DNA from: Bacteroides uniformis | Lineage (GTDB): Bacteria; Bacteroidota; Bacteroidia; Bacteroidales; Bacteroidaceae | Direction: 5' to 3' | Length of the DNA stretch: 64,000 bases | Assembly (NCBI RefSeq): GCF_025147485.1 | Contig: NZ_CP102263.1 | Coordinates: 943,501 to 1,007,500, forward strand | Shown: one piece after another, positions 1 to 11,024 of the stretch | How the letters are laid out: each line of letters begins with the position of its first letter | How positions within the stretch are numbered: the stretch's first letter is position 1 | The notes under the pieces: model-generated | The model's input: only the letters and a program-made list of their open reading frames with translations | The model's database searches: none | What the model was told of the DNA's origin: nothing | Translations under genes and position numbers: made by a program

Positions 1-482
1 TGATCCGTTTCCGCAATATTGCATACAGTATCGGTTCAGTAGCCGCATTGGCTTGTGATACCATCATCATCCTGGGTGCCTACTCCATCTGTTGGGGCTG
101 GATGCCGTTCTCTCTGGAAATCGACCAGACCTTTATCGGTGCCATCCTGACAGCTATCGGTTATTCTATCAATGACAAGGTGGTAATCTTCGACCGTGTA
201 CGCGAATTCTTCGGCCTCTATCCGAAGCGTGACAGATTCCAGTTGTTCAATGACTCATTGAACACAACTCTGGCACGTACCATCAATACTTCACTGAGTA
301 CCTTGATTGTGTTACTGTGTATCTTCATCCTCGGTGGTGATTCCATCCGCAGCTTCGCATTCGCCATGATTCTGGGTGTTGTATTTGGTACACTGTCTTC
401 TCTGTTCGTTGCATCTCCTATCGCATATCTGCTGATGAAGAACAAAAAAGGTACCGAACCAGCTGTAGAAGTAGCCAAATAA
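1..482 (+). CDS. secDF: Protein translocase SecDF, C-terminal (SecF) part, 5' truncated by window edge
   Basis: This is the 3' end of the fused SecD-SecF subunit of the Sec translocon, an inner-membrane RND-like protein that uses the proton gradient to help pull exported proteins across. The frame is open from base 3, so the gene begins outside the window. The SecF signature is visible: TFIGAILTAIGYSINDKVVIFDRVRE, broken here as TFIGAILTAIGYSIND then KVVIFDRVRE, followed by LARTINTSLSTL and hydrophobic stretches matching the last SecF membrane helices. The protein ends with a short charged tail (KNKKGTEPAVEVAK) and a TAA. Identification is firm; whether SecD is fused upstream is inferred from the usual Bacteroides arrangement. 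Confidence 0.93.
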   Translation, partial: IRFRNIAYSIGSVAALACDTIIILGAYSICWGWMPFSLEIDQTFIGAILTAIGYSINDKVVIFDRVREFFGLYPKRDRFQLFNDSLNTTLARTINTSLSTLIVLLCIFILGGDSIRSFAFAMILGVVFGTLSSLFVASPIAYLLMKNKKGTEPAVEVAK

Positions 483-506
483 GAATTTAGACAAAAACTA
501 TAAACT

Positions 507-545
507 AAAAAAGGAGGAAATCCGAAATGGATTTCCTCCTTTTTT
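507..545 (+). terminator. Intrinsic terminator of secDF
   Basis: A perfect 17-bp stem (507-523 with 529-545) encloses a 5-nt loop. The left arm starts with an A-run and the right arm ends in six T, so it could work in both directions. It lies 25 nt after the secDF stop. Confidence 0.93.
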
Positions 546-578
546 GTAGTCTCGCCGGAGAACAGAACGGAAAGGAGA

Positions 579-782
579 ATGATGATTCTTACCACATACT
601 ATGAAAGTCATATGCGTTTTCCTACGGACATGAAGCTCCTTTGGGAGAGCATCGAATAGGCTCTACCGGCACATCTGCATGCATTGCAGGAAGCTCGGCA
701 TAAGGCGTCCCCGTAACAAATATACGGATGTTGCGGCATTTTATCTGTCCTATTACAAGAAAAGAAAGAGGAAGCGGACTAT
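579..782 (+). pseudogene. Degenerate transposase fragment (IS1182/IS5-like), frameshifted
   Basis: Translation from 579 gives TTYYESHMRFPTDMKLLWES then IE and a TAG at 657-659. Reading continues in the next frame as WLYRHICMHCRKLGIRRPRN then KYTDVAAFYLSYYKKRKRKR. Deleting one base near 657-660 restores a continuous protein, so a single-base insertion broke it. The ESHMRFPTD...LLWE pattern and the basic KKRKRKR stretch resemble the middle of DDE transposases common in Bacteroides; family assignment is from memory. Neither the N-terminal part nor the catalytic C-terminal part is present, and similarity stops abruptly near 782. It is a non-functional remnant with no visible terminal inverted repeats. 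Confidence 0.5.
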
Positions 783-784
783 AA

Positions 785-937
785 AACTATCCGCTGCCAC
801 GGTTTTATACTTTCAATTCGAAAGAAGAGCGAGAACAGATTCTCTACAGGAACTTTGTGGAGGTTGGGCTGGAGGCGAAAGCGATGATTGGGGATGTACT
901 TAATAAGAAGGGGGCATCTAAGGTTTTCTGTCATTAA
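785..937 (+). other. Unidentified open fragment with protein-like composition
   Basis: A 50-codon stretch is open between a TAA at 782-784 and a TAA at 935-937, in a different frame from the transposase remnant. It reads FYTFNSKEEREQILYRNF, then VEVGLEAKAMIGDVLNKKG. The composition looks like real protein, but there is no good start codon and I do not recognise a family. It is probably the tail of another broken gene joined to the IS remnant. The rest of 783-940 shows nothing else. Confidence 0.25.
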
Positions 938-940
938 AAA

Positions 941-2224
941 TCACTCCAACTGTCCAATCGCCCTAAGGTATTCTATTTCTCGTATTTTGTAATTTGTACG
1001 GGCTTCAATATTGTTGCTGTAAGCCTCCTGCCATTGTGTCTGCGCTTCCATAACATCAAGGATCGTGGCCATTCCCATTTCATAATTGTTTTGGGTCTGA
1101 GAAAGATTATGTTCTGATTCTTCAAGGCCATGCTCTGCTGTACGAATAAGTAGCAATGCACTTTCATAAGCGGATTTGGATTGCTGTGCTTCTATATCCA
1201 TCAATGAACGATTTTTGTTGAGTTCCACTGTGCTGATTTCGTGTGCCAGTCGTGCGCTCCTTATTTTTTTACGTCCTTCCCCGAAATTGAATATAGGAAT
1301 GCTTATACTGGCCATTACCATCGGTATTTTCATATCGAGAGATGAACCGGCTAATTTCATGCCCCCCATATATTGATAACCAGCACTAATCCCCACTGTA
1401 GGGAGAAAATCGGCACGGGTATTTTTTATCTCCAAATCTTTCAATTCCACTTGCATTTCCTGTATACGGTATTCCGGGCGATTGACAATATCGTGTGATA
1501 ATTGATTGTTGTAGTTTTGAGTTAAAATAAGTGTGTCGGTGGCAATTATTTGAGCATCCAACTCCAGTCCGATCAGATGGCACAGGGACATACGAGTCAG
1601 TTCCCGTCCGCTTTCCGCCCGTTGGAGTTCGTATGTCACATTGCTTCGCCGGGTGCGTACTTTATGCAAATCCTGAGCAGTAGCCATTTTGAGTTCAAAA
1701 AAACTGTTGACCTGCTGATGCAACGAATCCAACAATTGAGTATATTGTGTAAGCAGTTTTACCTTTTCCGCTACCGAAACATACATCCAATACGTCTGCT
1801 CCACCTCTACCAGTGTATTGATTCGGGTAAGCCTTTTGTTTTCTTCCGAGATTGCTACGCCGGTTTTTGCCATTTTGTTTGCGTTGACAATTTTCCCTCC
1901 TGCATATACAGGCTGTTGCAGGGTAATACCTGCCATATACATACCTTTCATACTCATTTCCATACCCACCATACCCATATCGATGTTTTCGAAAATATAG
2001 GCATAGGTTGCCGATCCTGATATTTTCGGGAAATAGGCTGTTTTTGCTGCTTGTCGATCTGATACCGCCTTGCCTACCTTGCGGGATGATATTTTTATAT
2101 CGTCGCTGTTCTCAAGTGCCATTCTCCGGCAATCTTCGATTGATAAACGGGTTTGGGCTTGTACAGCATTGATGCCCAACCATAAAAAGATGGCAGGAAT
2201 CATAAGTATCGTTTTTCTTAACAT
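941..2224 (-). CDS. TolC-family outer membrane efflux channel
   Basis: This 427-residue protein is the outer-membrane exit duct of the tripartite pump encoded upstream. A signal peptide ends near residue 24 (NAVQAQ), followed by RLSIEDCRRMALENSDDIK, the usual N-terminal repeat of the outer membrane factor family. Two long coiled-coil hairpin regions follow, and TATAQDL- and MGMATILDVMEAQTQWQEAY-type segments mark the two structural repeats. The length is typical. It is the last gene of the operon, 19 nt after the DUF1593 gene. The substrate cannot be read from the sequence. Confidence 0.9.
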   Translation of the reverse strand: MLRKTILMIPAIFLWLGINAVQAQTRLSIEDCRRMALENSDDIKISSRKVGKAVSDRQAAKTAYFPKISGSATYAYIFENIDMGMVGMEMSMKGMYMAGITLQQPVYAGGKIVNANKMAKTGVAISEENKRLTRINTLVEVEQTYWMYVSVAEKVKLLTQYTQLLDSLHQQVNSFFELKMATAQDLHKVRTRRSNVTYELQRAESGRELTRMSLCHLIGLELDAQIIATDTLILTQNYNNQLSHDIVNRPEYRIQEMQVELKDLEIKNTRADFLPTVGISAGYQYMGGMKLAGSSLDMKIPMVMASISIPIFNFGEGRKKIRSARLAHEISTVELNKNRSLMDIEAQQSKSAYESALLLIRTAEHGLEESEHNLSQTQNNYEMGMATILDVMEAQTQWQEAYSNNIEARTNYKIREIEYLRAIGQLE

Positions 2225-2243
2225 GACATTTTCTTATTGGTTC

Positions 2244-3662
2244 TTATTTATCTGTGGGGAAGATAGTAACAATAACGCGGGCGAAGGTGGTCAACGCCGG
2301 AATCCCCGTATCGGTCACTTCAAGGATGAGGTGCAGGGTTTCGGGTTTGTCGACTTTGGGAGCAACAAAGGTAGATTTGCCTGAGTCAACGGCGACAATG
2401 TCGATATAGCCATTGTATGTTCCTGCTTCTTTATATTGCCACCAGTAAGCGTTATATTTGGGATAACGTTGCGGAGCTATTTCGACAAAACTTTCTTTAT
2501 TAAAGCCGAGCTGCTCATAAAGGGCAGAGTATTTCGCCCAGATTCCGTCAATATCAAGGGAATCTGGTTCTGTGATATCGGCATTTAGGGTTACGGTTTC
2601 ACCGGATTTCACTGTTTTTTCCAGCCCGCCGGGTATGGCGATTACCGGTTTGTGGTTAGCATCTTCATATTTGCCAGCTACACACCACCGGAGTCTGGAT
2701 TCAAAATCACGGTTGGCTACTTCTACCCACCGCAGGTAACTACCACGGTCTACATCACGATATACGTTTTTTAGTCCTTCTATTTTATAGAACTGTCCGC
2801 CCCAACCACCGTAAGTAGGGTCTTCATAACCACGTAATCCGCTACCAAGCGTATAAAGGAACGCAGGTGAATCGCCTTCGCTGATGTAATCCTGTGGATA
2901 AAGGGCTGCCAATGGACCGTGATCGTTGTGCAGATAGTTTTTGGCAAAACCGTCGGTATAACGTTGGCTACCGTAATCCCAAGTTCCACTAAAGTAGTAA
3001 GACACCAGCAGAGTGACGTCGGGGTGGTAAGTTTCAATGTAGTTTCCAGCGCCATCCTGATACCAGATGTTGTACATAACTGCTTTCTTCACAGCACGCT
3101 CGTACTCGGAAGGGTATTGGGTTTTTAACTTTTGGAAAGCTTTGGCTGCGGTGTTACCACCTCCCCAAGCCTGTATATAGACTTTGCGAGGATCGTTTTC
3201 CAAAAGAGTTTCAACAATCTTATCGGAACCGGGTGTATCAGCCCAATGCGTGGGGTCTATCATGGATTCAGTTCCGGGTACACGACGGATGACATCTGTA
3301 TCGACCACAATATGTGTTGAATCTTGGTCACCAAGGAAGAGTTTGCTTCTTAGTTCGTTGGCAGTAGGATAAGCAGGATCGTGTACGATGAGGTTGGGAT
3401 ATACCTGTTCGTAAGCATCAAGTTGCTTTTCTATCCATCCGGCATTACTCCATCCACCCCGTTGAAAAATGGAATTGGTTTGGATAATAGCTACAACTTC
3501 CATATCGTTAGCATGGAGCAGGAAGCGGATCATAGAACATTGGTCATCTATCTCTCCGTCAGTCATTGCAATGACACGAGGCTTTTCTGACATTTGAGCA
3601 TTGGTGTTCACTCCCAAAAGCATAAGTGCCAGAGTTACAAGGATGATTGTTTTCTTTTTCAT
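2244..3662 (-). CDS. DUF1593 nucleoside hydrolase-like secreted protein
   Basis: This 472-residue protein has a cleavable signal peptide (to about residue 22, NTNAQ). The N-terminal domain carries VIAMTDGEIDDQCSMIRFLL, a cluster of acids like the calcium-binding DxxxDD motif of inosine-uridine nucleoside hydrolases, which DUF1593 resembles. WGGGNTAAKAF and SEGDSPAFLYTLGSGLRG are further family features. The C-terminal part (about 365-472) looks like a beta-sandwich (DLDGIW-type, then HLILEVTDTGIPALTTFARV). Its start codon overlaps the pump stop as ATGA, so the two are translationally coupled. A secreted glycosidase-like protein inside an efflux operon is unexpected. The true reaction is unknown; N- or O-glycoside hydrolysis is an inference. 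Confidence 0.82.
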   Translation of the reverse strand: MKKKTIILVTLALMLLGVNTNAQMSEKPRVIAMTDGEIDDQCSMIRFLLHANDMEVVAIIQTNSIFQRGGWSNAGWIEKQLDAYEQVYPNLIVHDPAYPTANELRSKLFLGDQDSTHIVVDTDVIRRVPGTESMIDPTHWADTPGSDKIVETLLENDPRKVYIQAWGGGNTAAKAFQKLKTQYPSEYERAVKKAVMYNIWYQDGAGNYIETYHPDVTLLVSYYFSGTWDYGSQRYTDGFAKNYLHNDHGPLAALYPQDYISEGDSPAFLYTLGSGLRGYEDPTYGGWGGQFYKIEGLKNVYRDVDRGSYLRWVEVANRDFESRLRWCVAGKYEDANHKPVIAIPGGLEKTVKSGETVTLNADITEPDSLDIDGIWAKYSALYEQLGFNKESFVEIAPQRYPKYNAYWWQYKEAGTYNGYIDIVAVDSGKSTFVAPKVDKPETLHLILEVTDTGIPALTTFARVIVTIFPTDK

Positions 3663-6600
3663 TCGTAAATATTTATTAGCGAAGTTTTTTTAATTTTGAA
3701 AAATAATGAATAAAAAATAGGCAGCAGAATCAGCGTAATTATGGTGCCTGCTGTCAAACCGGCAACTACCACAACTGCCAGACTGGAATACATAGGGTCG
3801 AACAGAAGCGGGAGCATGCCAAGTATGGTCGTGGCCGAAGCCATTATTACCGGACGGGTACGATTTACTGTCGAATTAATGACCGCATCATAGGGAACCA
3901 TTCCTTCTTTTGTAAGGCGCGTAATCTCGTCTACCAATACGATAGAGTTCTTAATCAGCATTCCCATCAATCCCATCGCTCCGATTATACCCATAAATGT
4001 GAATGGTGTACCTGTTACAAGCAAAAGGGGGGTGATTCCTATGAATGCGAAAGGCAGACACAGAATAACCAGCAGAACCTTGCGCATATCATTGAACAAC
4101 CATACAAGAATCAGCACAATCAACACAAGGGCTATCGGCACGAATCCGAAAATATTTTCAAATGCGCTGTTCTGTAATTTCTGTTCTCCTAACCATTTGA
4201 GTGAATACCCGGCAGGGAGTTCTATTTGTTCAAACCGATCCTGGATTTCCGACAGTATCTCGCCGGGAGCTTCGCCGGCAAGAGGGTCACACTGTACTTT
4301 TATCGCCCGTTTACCGTCGTAACGCGCCACGCTTGTTTCTTCCCACTTAACGCGTTCGTTATTCGTTATCTGACTTAAAGGGATTGTGCGGAACATATTG
4401 TCAGTTATATCGTCGGGTGTCGCCGTACCCTGCAATACTCTACCTGTATTTACTTCTTCAAGGCTGGTATTTGGAATCATCCCCCATACCGGTATGTCAT
4501 TCTGGTCTGTAATGCGACTGTCATCCGAATTCTGGACTTTCAGATTAATAATAACCGATTTGTCATTTTCGTAAATAAGACCTACGGGCAAGCCTTCTGC
4601 TGAGGCCAATAAAGCGTTCGCAATATCGCTGCGGTTCATTCCGCTACGTTTGGCGGATTGTTCGGAATAATCCCTGTATATGGATTTTCCCTGAGGTTGC
4701 CAGTTGTCGGTAACCGAATAAGCATCCACTATTGCACAATCGCGCATAATTTCTTTGCCTTGCCCGGCCAGCTCTCTTAATATCTGCGGATCGGGACCGG
4801 AGAATATGGCCTCAACCGTGTGGCTCGTACTGACTGCGAAATTGTATTTCCGTACCCGAACATACGCATCGGGATATTCTTCCCGCAGTCGTGTCTGGAT
4901 TTCCGGAAGAAGTCTGTATGCATCGCGGTAATCCTCGAAGTCGATAATCAATTCTCCGTAATTGTCGCCCACCGCATTGATGGAACGCACAAGGCAATAT
5001 CGGGCGGGGGTTTGCGCCTGACTTGCCGTTATCTTGTTTATCTCGTCATAGTCCGAGAGTTTTTCCGATATTTCCAGCAAATCATGTTTTACCCTGTCAG
5101 GGTGCGTTTGCGGTGGCAGGGTATATTCTACATATAACTGGTTATAATCGAAGTCGGGGAAGAATATCGACTTAACCGAAAAGAATCCAACGAAAGCCAG
5201 AACCAAACATCCGAAACTTACCAAAAAAGTTGATATTTTATGGTTCATAAAAAAATGAAGCGCCTTTCGGATAACCTTATGAAGGGGTGTGTTGAGTTGA
5301 TCTTTTATCTTCTCTGGTTTTTTACCGCCGTTTGCACGTGCCGATAAGAATAGTTTTGCAAAGACAGGTATCTGTGTCATGGCAAGCACCCAACTTACCA
5401 ACAATGATATGGCCAGCACAAAAAACAGATCACGTGCATATTCTCCAGCGGTATCGTTGGATAATCCGACAGGAAGGAAAGTCATTATGGCGATTAAAGT
5501 TGCACCCATTAAAGGCCACGCTGTGTTTTCCGCTGTCCGGAACAATGCTTTCTTTGGCGGCAGACCATTTCCCCTGTCTACAAGTATACCGTCGAGAACC
5601 ACAACCGCGTTATCAACCAGCATACCCATTGCCACAATGAATGCCCCCAATGATATGCGTTGTAATGTTCCTCCTGTCATCAGTAATACGGGAAAAGTCA
5701 TCAATACGGTCAAAATCAGTCCTGCACCGATAATTAGCCCACCTCTGATGCCCATTGTAAGAATCAGTACAAGCACTACGATGACTACCGATATTACGAG
5801 GTTCCAGTTGAAAGAGCCTATTGCGTTCGATACCCTGTCCGGTTGGAAATATATCTTTTCATACTCAAATCCGGCAGGCAACCGCTCTTGGAGCTCCGTC
5901 ATTCGCGCCTCGACCAGCTTACCTACATCCGTAACCACAACGCCTGGCTCCATCGAAACGCAAAGAGCGATTGCCGGATGACCGTTCACCCAAAAGCCCC
6001 TGGTCTGCGGATCGGCATACTCCTTTGCAACTTCGGCAATATCGCCTAACTTTACCTGCCCGCCGGAAGGCGTTTGCATAATAAGGTCTTTCACATCTTC
6101 AGCGCTCCTTAGTTTGCCACCGACCTCATTACGCAGCAATTGACCATCCGAATAGTAATGCCCGGCATTGACTGGCTGATTGCGGGCATCGATAGTAGTC
6201 ATAATTTGCACAGGGTAGATGCTGTTGCGTGCAATCATTTCTTTGGGGAGCTTTATATTTACATTTTCATTCCTTGTGCCAAAGAATGAAATCCGCCTTA
6301 CTCCTTTCAATTCAAGGAGTTCACGTTTAATAAGCCCGGCATATTCTTCCATTTCCGCAAGCGTATAGCCTTCGGCGGAAAGGGCATAGAACATTCCGTA
6401 GATATCACTTACATCGTCTACCACCACTGGAGGATAAGCCCCTGACGGCAACCGTTGCGCGGCTGACTCCACCTTTCTACGAAGAATATCCCAACGTTGT
6501 TCGAGACCCTCAACCGGAACAGCCATGTCGATATTGATAGTGATAGTTGACATATTTTCCGAAGAGACCGATTCCATATCGGAAATATTACTGAGTGTCC

Positions 6601-6814
6601 GTAGTTCATCTTCGAGTACCGATGTAACTTCGAGTTCGACTTCGTGTGCAGAAGCCCCCGGATAGTAAGTTACCACCATTGCTTGCTTGACAGACAATTC
6701 AGGGTCTTCCAGTTTCGGCATAATAATGTAGGCGTATATACCGCTGAACACGATCATTACCACGCACGTCCAAAAGAACGTGGCGTTTTTGAAGAAAAAA
6801 TCAGTCAGTTTCAT
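3659..6814 (-). CDS. RND efflux transporter, inner-membrane pump subunit
   Basis: This 1051-residue proton-driven pump of the AcrB/MMPL superfamily has the expected length. A first transmembrane helix (about 12-32) precedes the porter domain, with YYPGASAHEVELEVTSVLED, the classic N-terminal motif. The central membrane block contains GAFIVAMGMLVDNAVVVLDG; its aspartate matches the proton-relay residue of helix 4. A second porter domain (about 540-830) and a second membrane block end with RTRPVIMASATTILGMLPLL. It starts with TAATG overlap on the adaptor gene and ends with ATGA overlap on the DUF1593 gene. The divergence of its porter domains leaves drug, bile or metabolite export all possible. 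Confidence 0.93.
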   Translation of the reverse strand: MKLTDFFFKNATFFWTCVVMIVFSGIYAYIIMPKLEDPELSVKQAMVVTYYPGASAHEVELEVTSVLEDELRTLSNISDMESVSSENMSTITINIDMAVPVEGLEQRWDILRRKVESAAQRLPSGAYPPVVVDDVSDIYGMFYALSAEGYTLAEMEEYAGLIKRELLELKGVRRISFFGTRNENVNIKLPKEMIARNSIYPVQIMTTIDARNQPVNAGHYYSDGQLLRNEVGGKLRSAEDVKDLIMQTPSGGQVKLGDIAEVAKEYADPQTRGFWVNGHPAIALCVSMEPGVVVTDVGKLVEARMTELQERLPAGFEYEKIYFQPDRVSNAIGSFNWNLVISVVIVVLVLILTMGIRGGLIIGAGLILTVLMTFPVLLMTGGTLQRISLGAFIVAMGMLVDNAVVVLDGILVDRGNGLPPKKALFRTAENTAWPLMGATLIAIMTFLPVGLSNDTAGEYARDLFFVLAISLLVSWVLAMTQIPVFAKLFLSARANGGKKPEKIKDQLNTPLHKVIRKALHFFMNHKISTFLVSFGCLVLAFVGFFSVKSIFFPDFDYNQLYVEYTLPPQTHPDRVKHDLLEISEKLSDYDEINKITASQAQTPARYCLVRSINAVGDNYGELIIDFEDYRDAYRLLPEIQTRLREEYPDAYVRVRKYNFAVSTSHTVEAIFSGPDPQILRELAGQGKEIMRDCAIVDAYSVTDNWQPQGKSIYRDYSEQSAKRSGMNRSDIANALLASAEGLPVGLIYENDKSVIINLKVQNSDDSRITDQNDIPVWGMIPNTSLEEVNTGRVLQGTATPDDITDNMFRTIPLSQITNNERVKWEETSVARYDGKRAIKVQCDPLAGEAPGEILSEIQDRFEQIELPAGYSLKWLGEQKLQNSAFENIFGFVPIALVLIVLILVWLFNDMRKVLLVILCLPFAFIGITPLLLVTGTPFTFMGIIGAMGLMGMLIKNSIVLVDEITRLTKEGMVPYDAVINSTVNRTRPVIMASATTILGMLPLLFDPMYSSLAVVVVAGLTAGTIITLILLPIFYSLFFKIKKTSLINIYE

Positions 6815-7875
6815 TATAGTATCCCTCCTACATTTGTTTTGGCGGGTTGTGCGATTACCCGTACTACATCACCTTCATCGAGGGCACTCAACCCCGATTC
6901 AACAATATTGTCTGTTTCGTTCAGGCCAGACAGGATGATGATTCGCCCTTTGCTGTCGAGACCGGATATCTCCACGGGTTTTAACTTCACTTCGGAACGG
7001 TCATTCACGACCCATACATAACTTTTACCGTTCTGCATAAATACAGATCTGGGCCAAAGGGTATAACCACCTGAATGTTCTCCATTGCGAATTTCCACCG
7101 TTACCTCTACATTCATTCCTATCGAAAGAGCGTTCTTCGCATCTGTTTCGGGAAACAGGCGCATCCTGTATAACTGATTGCTGTTAGATTTGGGATTTAT
7201 CGAGGCTAATTTCAAAGAAAAGTTATTATCTGCCAATAACCGAGAATGACATGAATAACTTATAAAGTTATCTTTTTGCAGGTAAACAGATGCAGGGAGT
7301 TCGCTCTCTATTTCTATGTTATTTACATCGACCAATGTAACAACGGCTGTTCCCGTATTGACCATTTCTGCTTTTTCAAAATGAATAGCCTGGATATAGC
7401 CCGATATAGGAGAATGAAGTTGGGTGTAGTTGACGGTGTTCCGGTTCGATTCCAGTTGTACTTTCAACTGCTCCAATCCGGCTACGGCTTTTTCATAATC
7501 ATTGTCGGTTATATTATTTCGACGGTGTAGTTCTTCCAGTCTTGTCATTTCCGTACTCAACTGTCGGTACTGGCTTTCGGTAGCTGCCAGTTGCAGTTGG
7601 TAATCCGTATCGTCCAACCTGGCAATGAGCTGTCCTTCACGGATATAGTCACCCTCATCAACGCACAATTGCTTGATTTGTCCGGCTATTTTAAAACCGA
7701 GATCAATCTGCTGCGCTGCTTTGACCACTCCGGGGAACGACCGGAATGTATTTCCTGCGATAGGCTCGGCATGTACGATATACACGTTTTTTACAATCGG
7801 TTTTTCTTTGACGCCATGGTTCCCACAAGAACAGAGTAGCGCAAAACAAAGGAGAGACAAGCTGAATAGTTTCAT
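6814..7875 (-). CDS. RND efflux periplasmic adaptor (HlyD/membrane-fusion family) lipoprotein
   Basis: This 353-residue adaptor links the inner-membrane pump to the TolC-type channel. I place the start at 7875, because the protein then begins MKLFSLSLLCFALLCSCGNH, a clean lipoprotein signal with cysteine at 17. A longer reading to 7983 adds 36 residues without signal character. Domains in order: barrel-sandwich half (VDEGDYIREGQLIARLDDTD), a coiled-coil hairpin, the second half-lipoyl (LHSPISGYIQAIHFEKAEMV), a beta-barrel, and a membrane-proximal domain ending near GDVVRVIAQP. First gene of the operon, divergent from the AraC regulator. Confidence 0.92.
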   Translation of the reverse strand: MKLFSLSLLCFALLCSCGNHGVKEKPIVKNVYIVHAEPIAGNTFRSFPGVVKAAQQIDLGFKIAGQIKQLCVDEGDYIREGQLIARLDDTDYQLQLAATESQYRQLSTEMTRLEELHRRNNITDNDYEKAVAGLEQLKVQLESNRNTVNYTQLHSPISGYIQAIHFEKAEMVNTGTAVVTLVDVNNIEIESELPASVYLQKDNFISYSCHSRLLADNNFSLKLASINPKSNSNQLYRMRLFPETDAKNALSIGMNVEVTVEIRNGEHSGGYTLWPRSVFMQNGKSYVWVVNDRSEVKLKPVEISGLDSKGRIIILSGLNETDNIVESGLSALDEGDVVRVIAQPAKTNVGGIL

Positions 7876-7996
7876 TGTTATTACTGTTATTATTATTTTT
7901 GTGTAAAGGTGAAGAATTCTCACATGCCATTTAGGCATTATAGTCGTCATTATTGACCAAAAAGTCGGAATCGAGTCATACAAAAGAAAAAATGAT

Positions 7997-8004
7997 TATT
8001 TTTG
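7997..8004 (+). promoter_or_regulatory. Candidate -7 element for the AraC gene
   Basis: TATTTTTG fits the Bacteroides -7 consensus TAnnTTTG and lies 20 nt before the ATG at 8024. No convincing -33 TTTG is visible upstream. The 148-nt divergent gap 7876-8023 must also hold the efflux operon promoter, which I could not pinpoint. Confidence 0.4.
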
Positions 8005-8023
8005 TTGACCAAATTAGACGTTC

Positions 8024-8905
8024 ATGAAAGACAAAGCACAGAATATTGGTTTACGAATGGTGCAGGAGTTCGCCTCTACAGAAGCGTTATCAGACAAGTT
8101 CCTTATTTTTGATAACTATACGTCTCCGATGGAACATCTGGGAACTTTTGCCATTACCGGACACCCTGTCAAATTAGATAGCCTCTTAATTGTAATATGC
8201 TCGGAGGGGTATGCCCGGTTAATAGTCGGTTTTGAAGAGATTACAGTGCTGGAAAACCACTTTTTGATAGTGATGGAAGGCAAACCTTTCGAGGTGTTGG
8301 AATTAAGCAAGAACTTCAAGGCAGAATTGATGTGCTTAAAAGAAAGCCTCTTCGAGTTGCAGGGAAGTCATATACTAAGATTCCTCCACTTAATCAGAGA
8401 AAATCCCTGTCAACCGGTATTGGCTTCCAAAAAGCAGGAGTTTGAAGTCCTATTGAAATGTTTGAAACAAACGATGACAGATACCGGAAATATATTTCGT
8501 CAACAGATCATTCAATACTATTTATATATCTTGGCTTGTAATATCTTTAATTTGCTTTTAACCAACTACGCTCCGGCAGTTTTATCCCGAAGCGAATCCA
8601 TTTTTCAGGAGTTCATAAAGAATGTAGAAAAATACTTTCGCAAGGAAAGGAGTGTCGGTTTTTATGCAGACAAACTGAATCTGACCCCGAAATATCTTTC
8701 TACTGTGATTCAACAACAAACGGGAAAACATGCAACGGATTGGATTGACAAATATACTATTTTAGAAGCCAAGACCTTGCTTAAATCGTCCACTCTCTCC
8801 ATCCAACAAATAGCCTATGACTTGAATTTCTCGACTCAATCCCATTTTGGTCGATATTTCAGAAATCATACAGGAATGTCGCCAAAGCTATACAGAAATT
8901 CGTAA
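8024..8905 (+). CDS. AraC-family transcriptional regulator
   Basis: This 293-residue regulator has an N-terminal cupin-like sensing domain (about 15-150, FAITGHPVKLDSLLIVICSEG) and a C-terminal AraC double helix-turn-helix (about 195-293). The HTH part reads FYADKLNLTPKYLSTVIQQQ and then IQQIAYDLNFSTQSHFGRYF followed by RNHTGMSPKLYR, the family signature. It is divergent from the efflux operon, with start codons 148 nt apart, so it most likely controls that operon in response to a small molecule. The start at 8024 follows a suitable -7 element. Function is firm by family; the target is inferred from position. Confidence 0.92.
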   Translation: MKDKAQNIGLRMVQEFASTEALSDKFLIFDNYTSPMEHLGTFAITGHPVKLDSLLIVICSEGYARLIVGFEEITVLENHFLIVMEGKPFEVLELSKNFKAELMCLKESLFELQGSHILRFLHLIRENPCQPVLASKKQEFEVLLKCLKQTMTDTGNIFRQQIIQYYLYILACNIFNLLLTNYAPAVLSRSESIFQEFIKNVEKYFRKERSVGFYADKLNLTPKYLSTVIQQQTGKHATDWIDKYTILEAKTLLKSSTLSIQQIAYDLNFSTQSHFGRYFRNHTGMSPKLYRNS

Positions 8906-8923
8906 GTAGATGCTGCTTCCTTT

Positions 8924-10789
<1,866 letters not shown>

Positions 10790-11024
10790 TTATCGTCCAA
10801 CACAAAGCATAAATCATTGATTATAAAATAAATATATTGAATTAGAATCTACCGTCACCAGCTACCCGCAGTTAGGTTATCTATATTAATATCGTAATTT
10901 AGCAGCAGAAACGGAAATTCATTAGAGGAAATTACAATGAATAAGGCAAGAGTTTCGGATTTAGAATCAGAAGTTAGGATTGAAACCTCTTTACATGGTG
11001 AAAAGGGAAAATCACCCATCTTCC

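Noticed and set aside
7876..7983. Longer N-terminus for the RND adaptor (start at 7983)
   Set aside because: The extra 36 residues precede a perfect lipoprotein signal peptide and run into the divergent promoter region.
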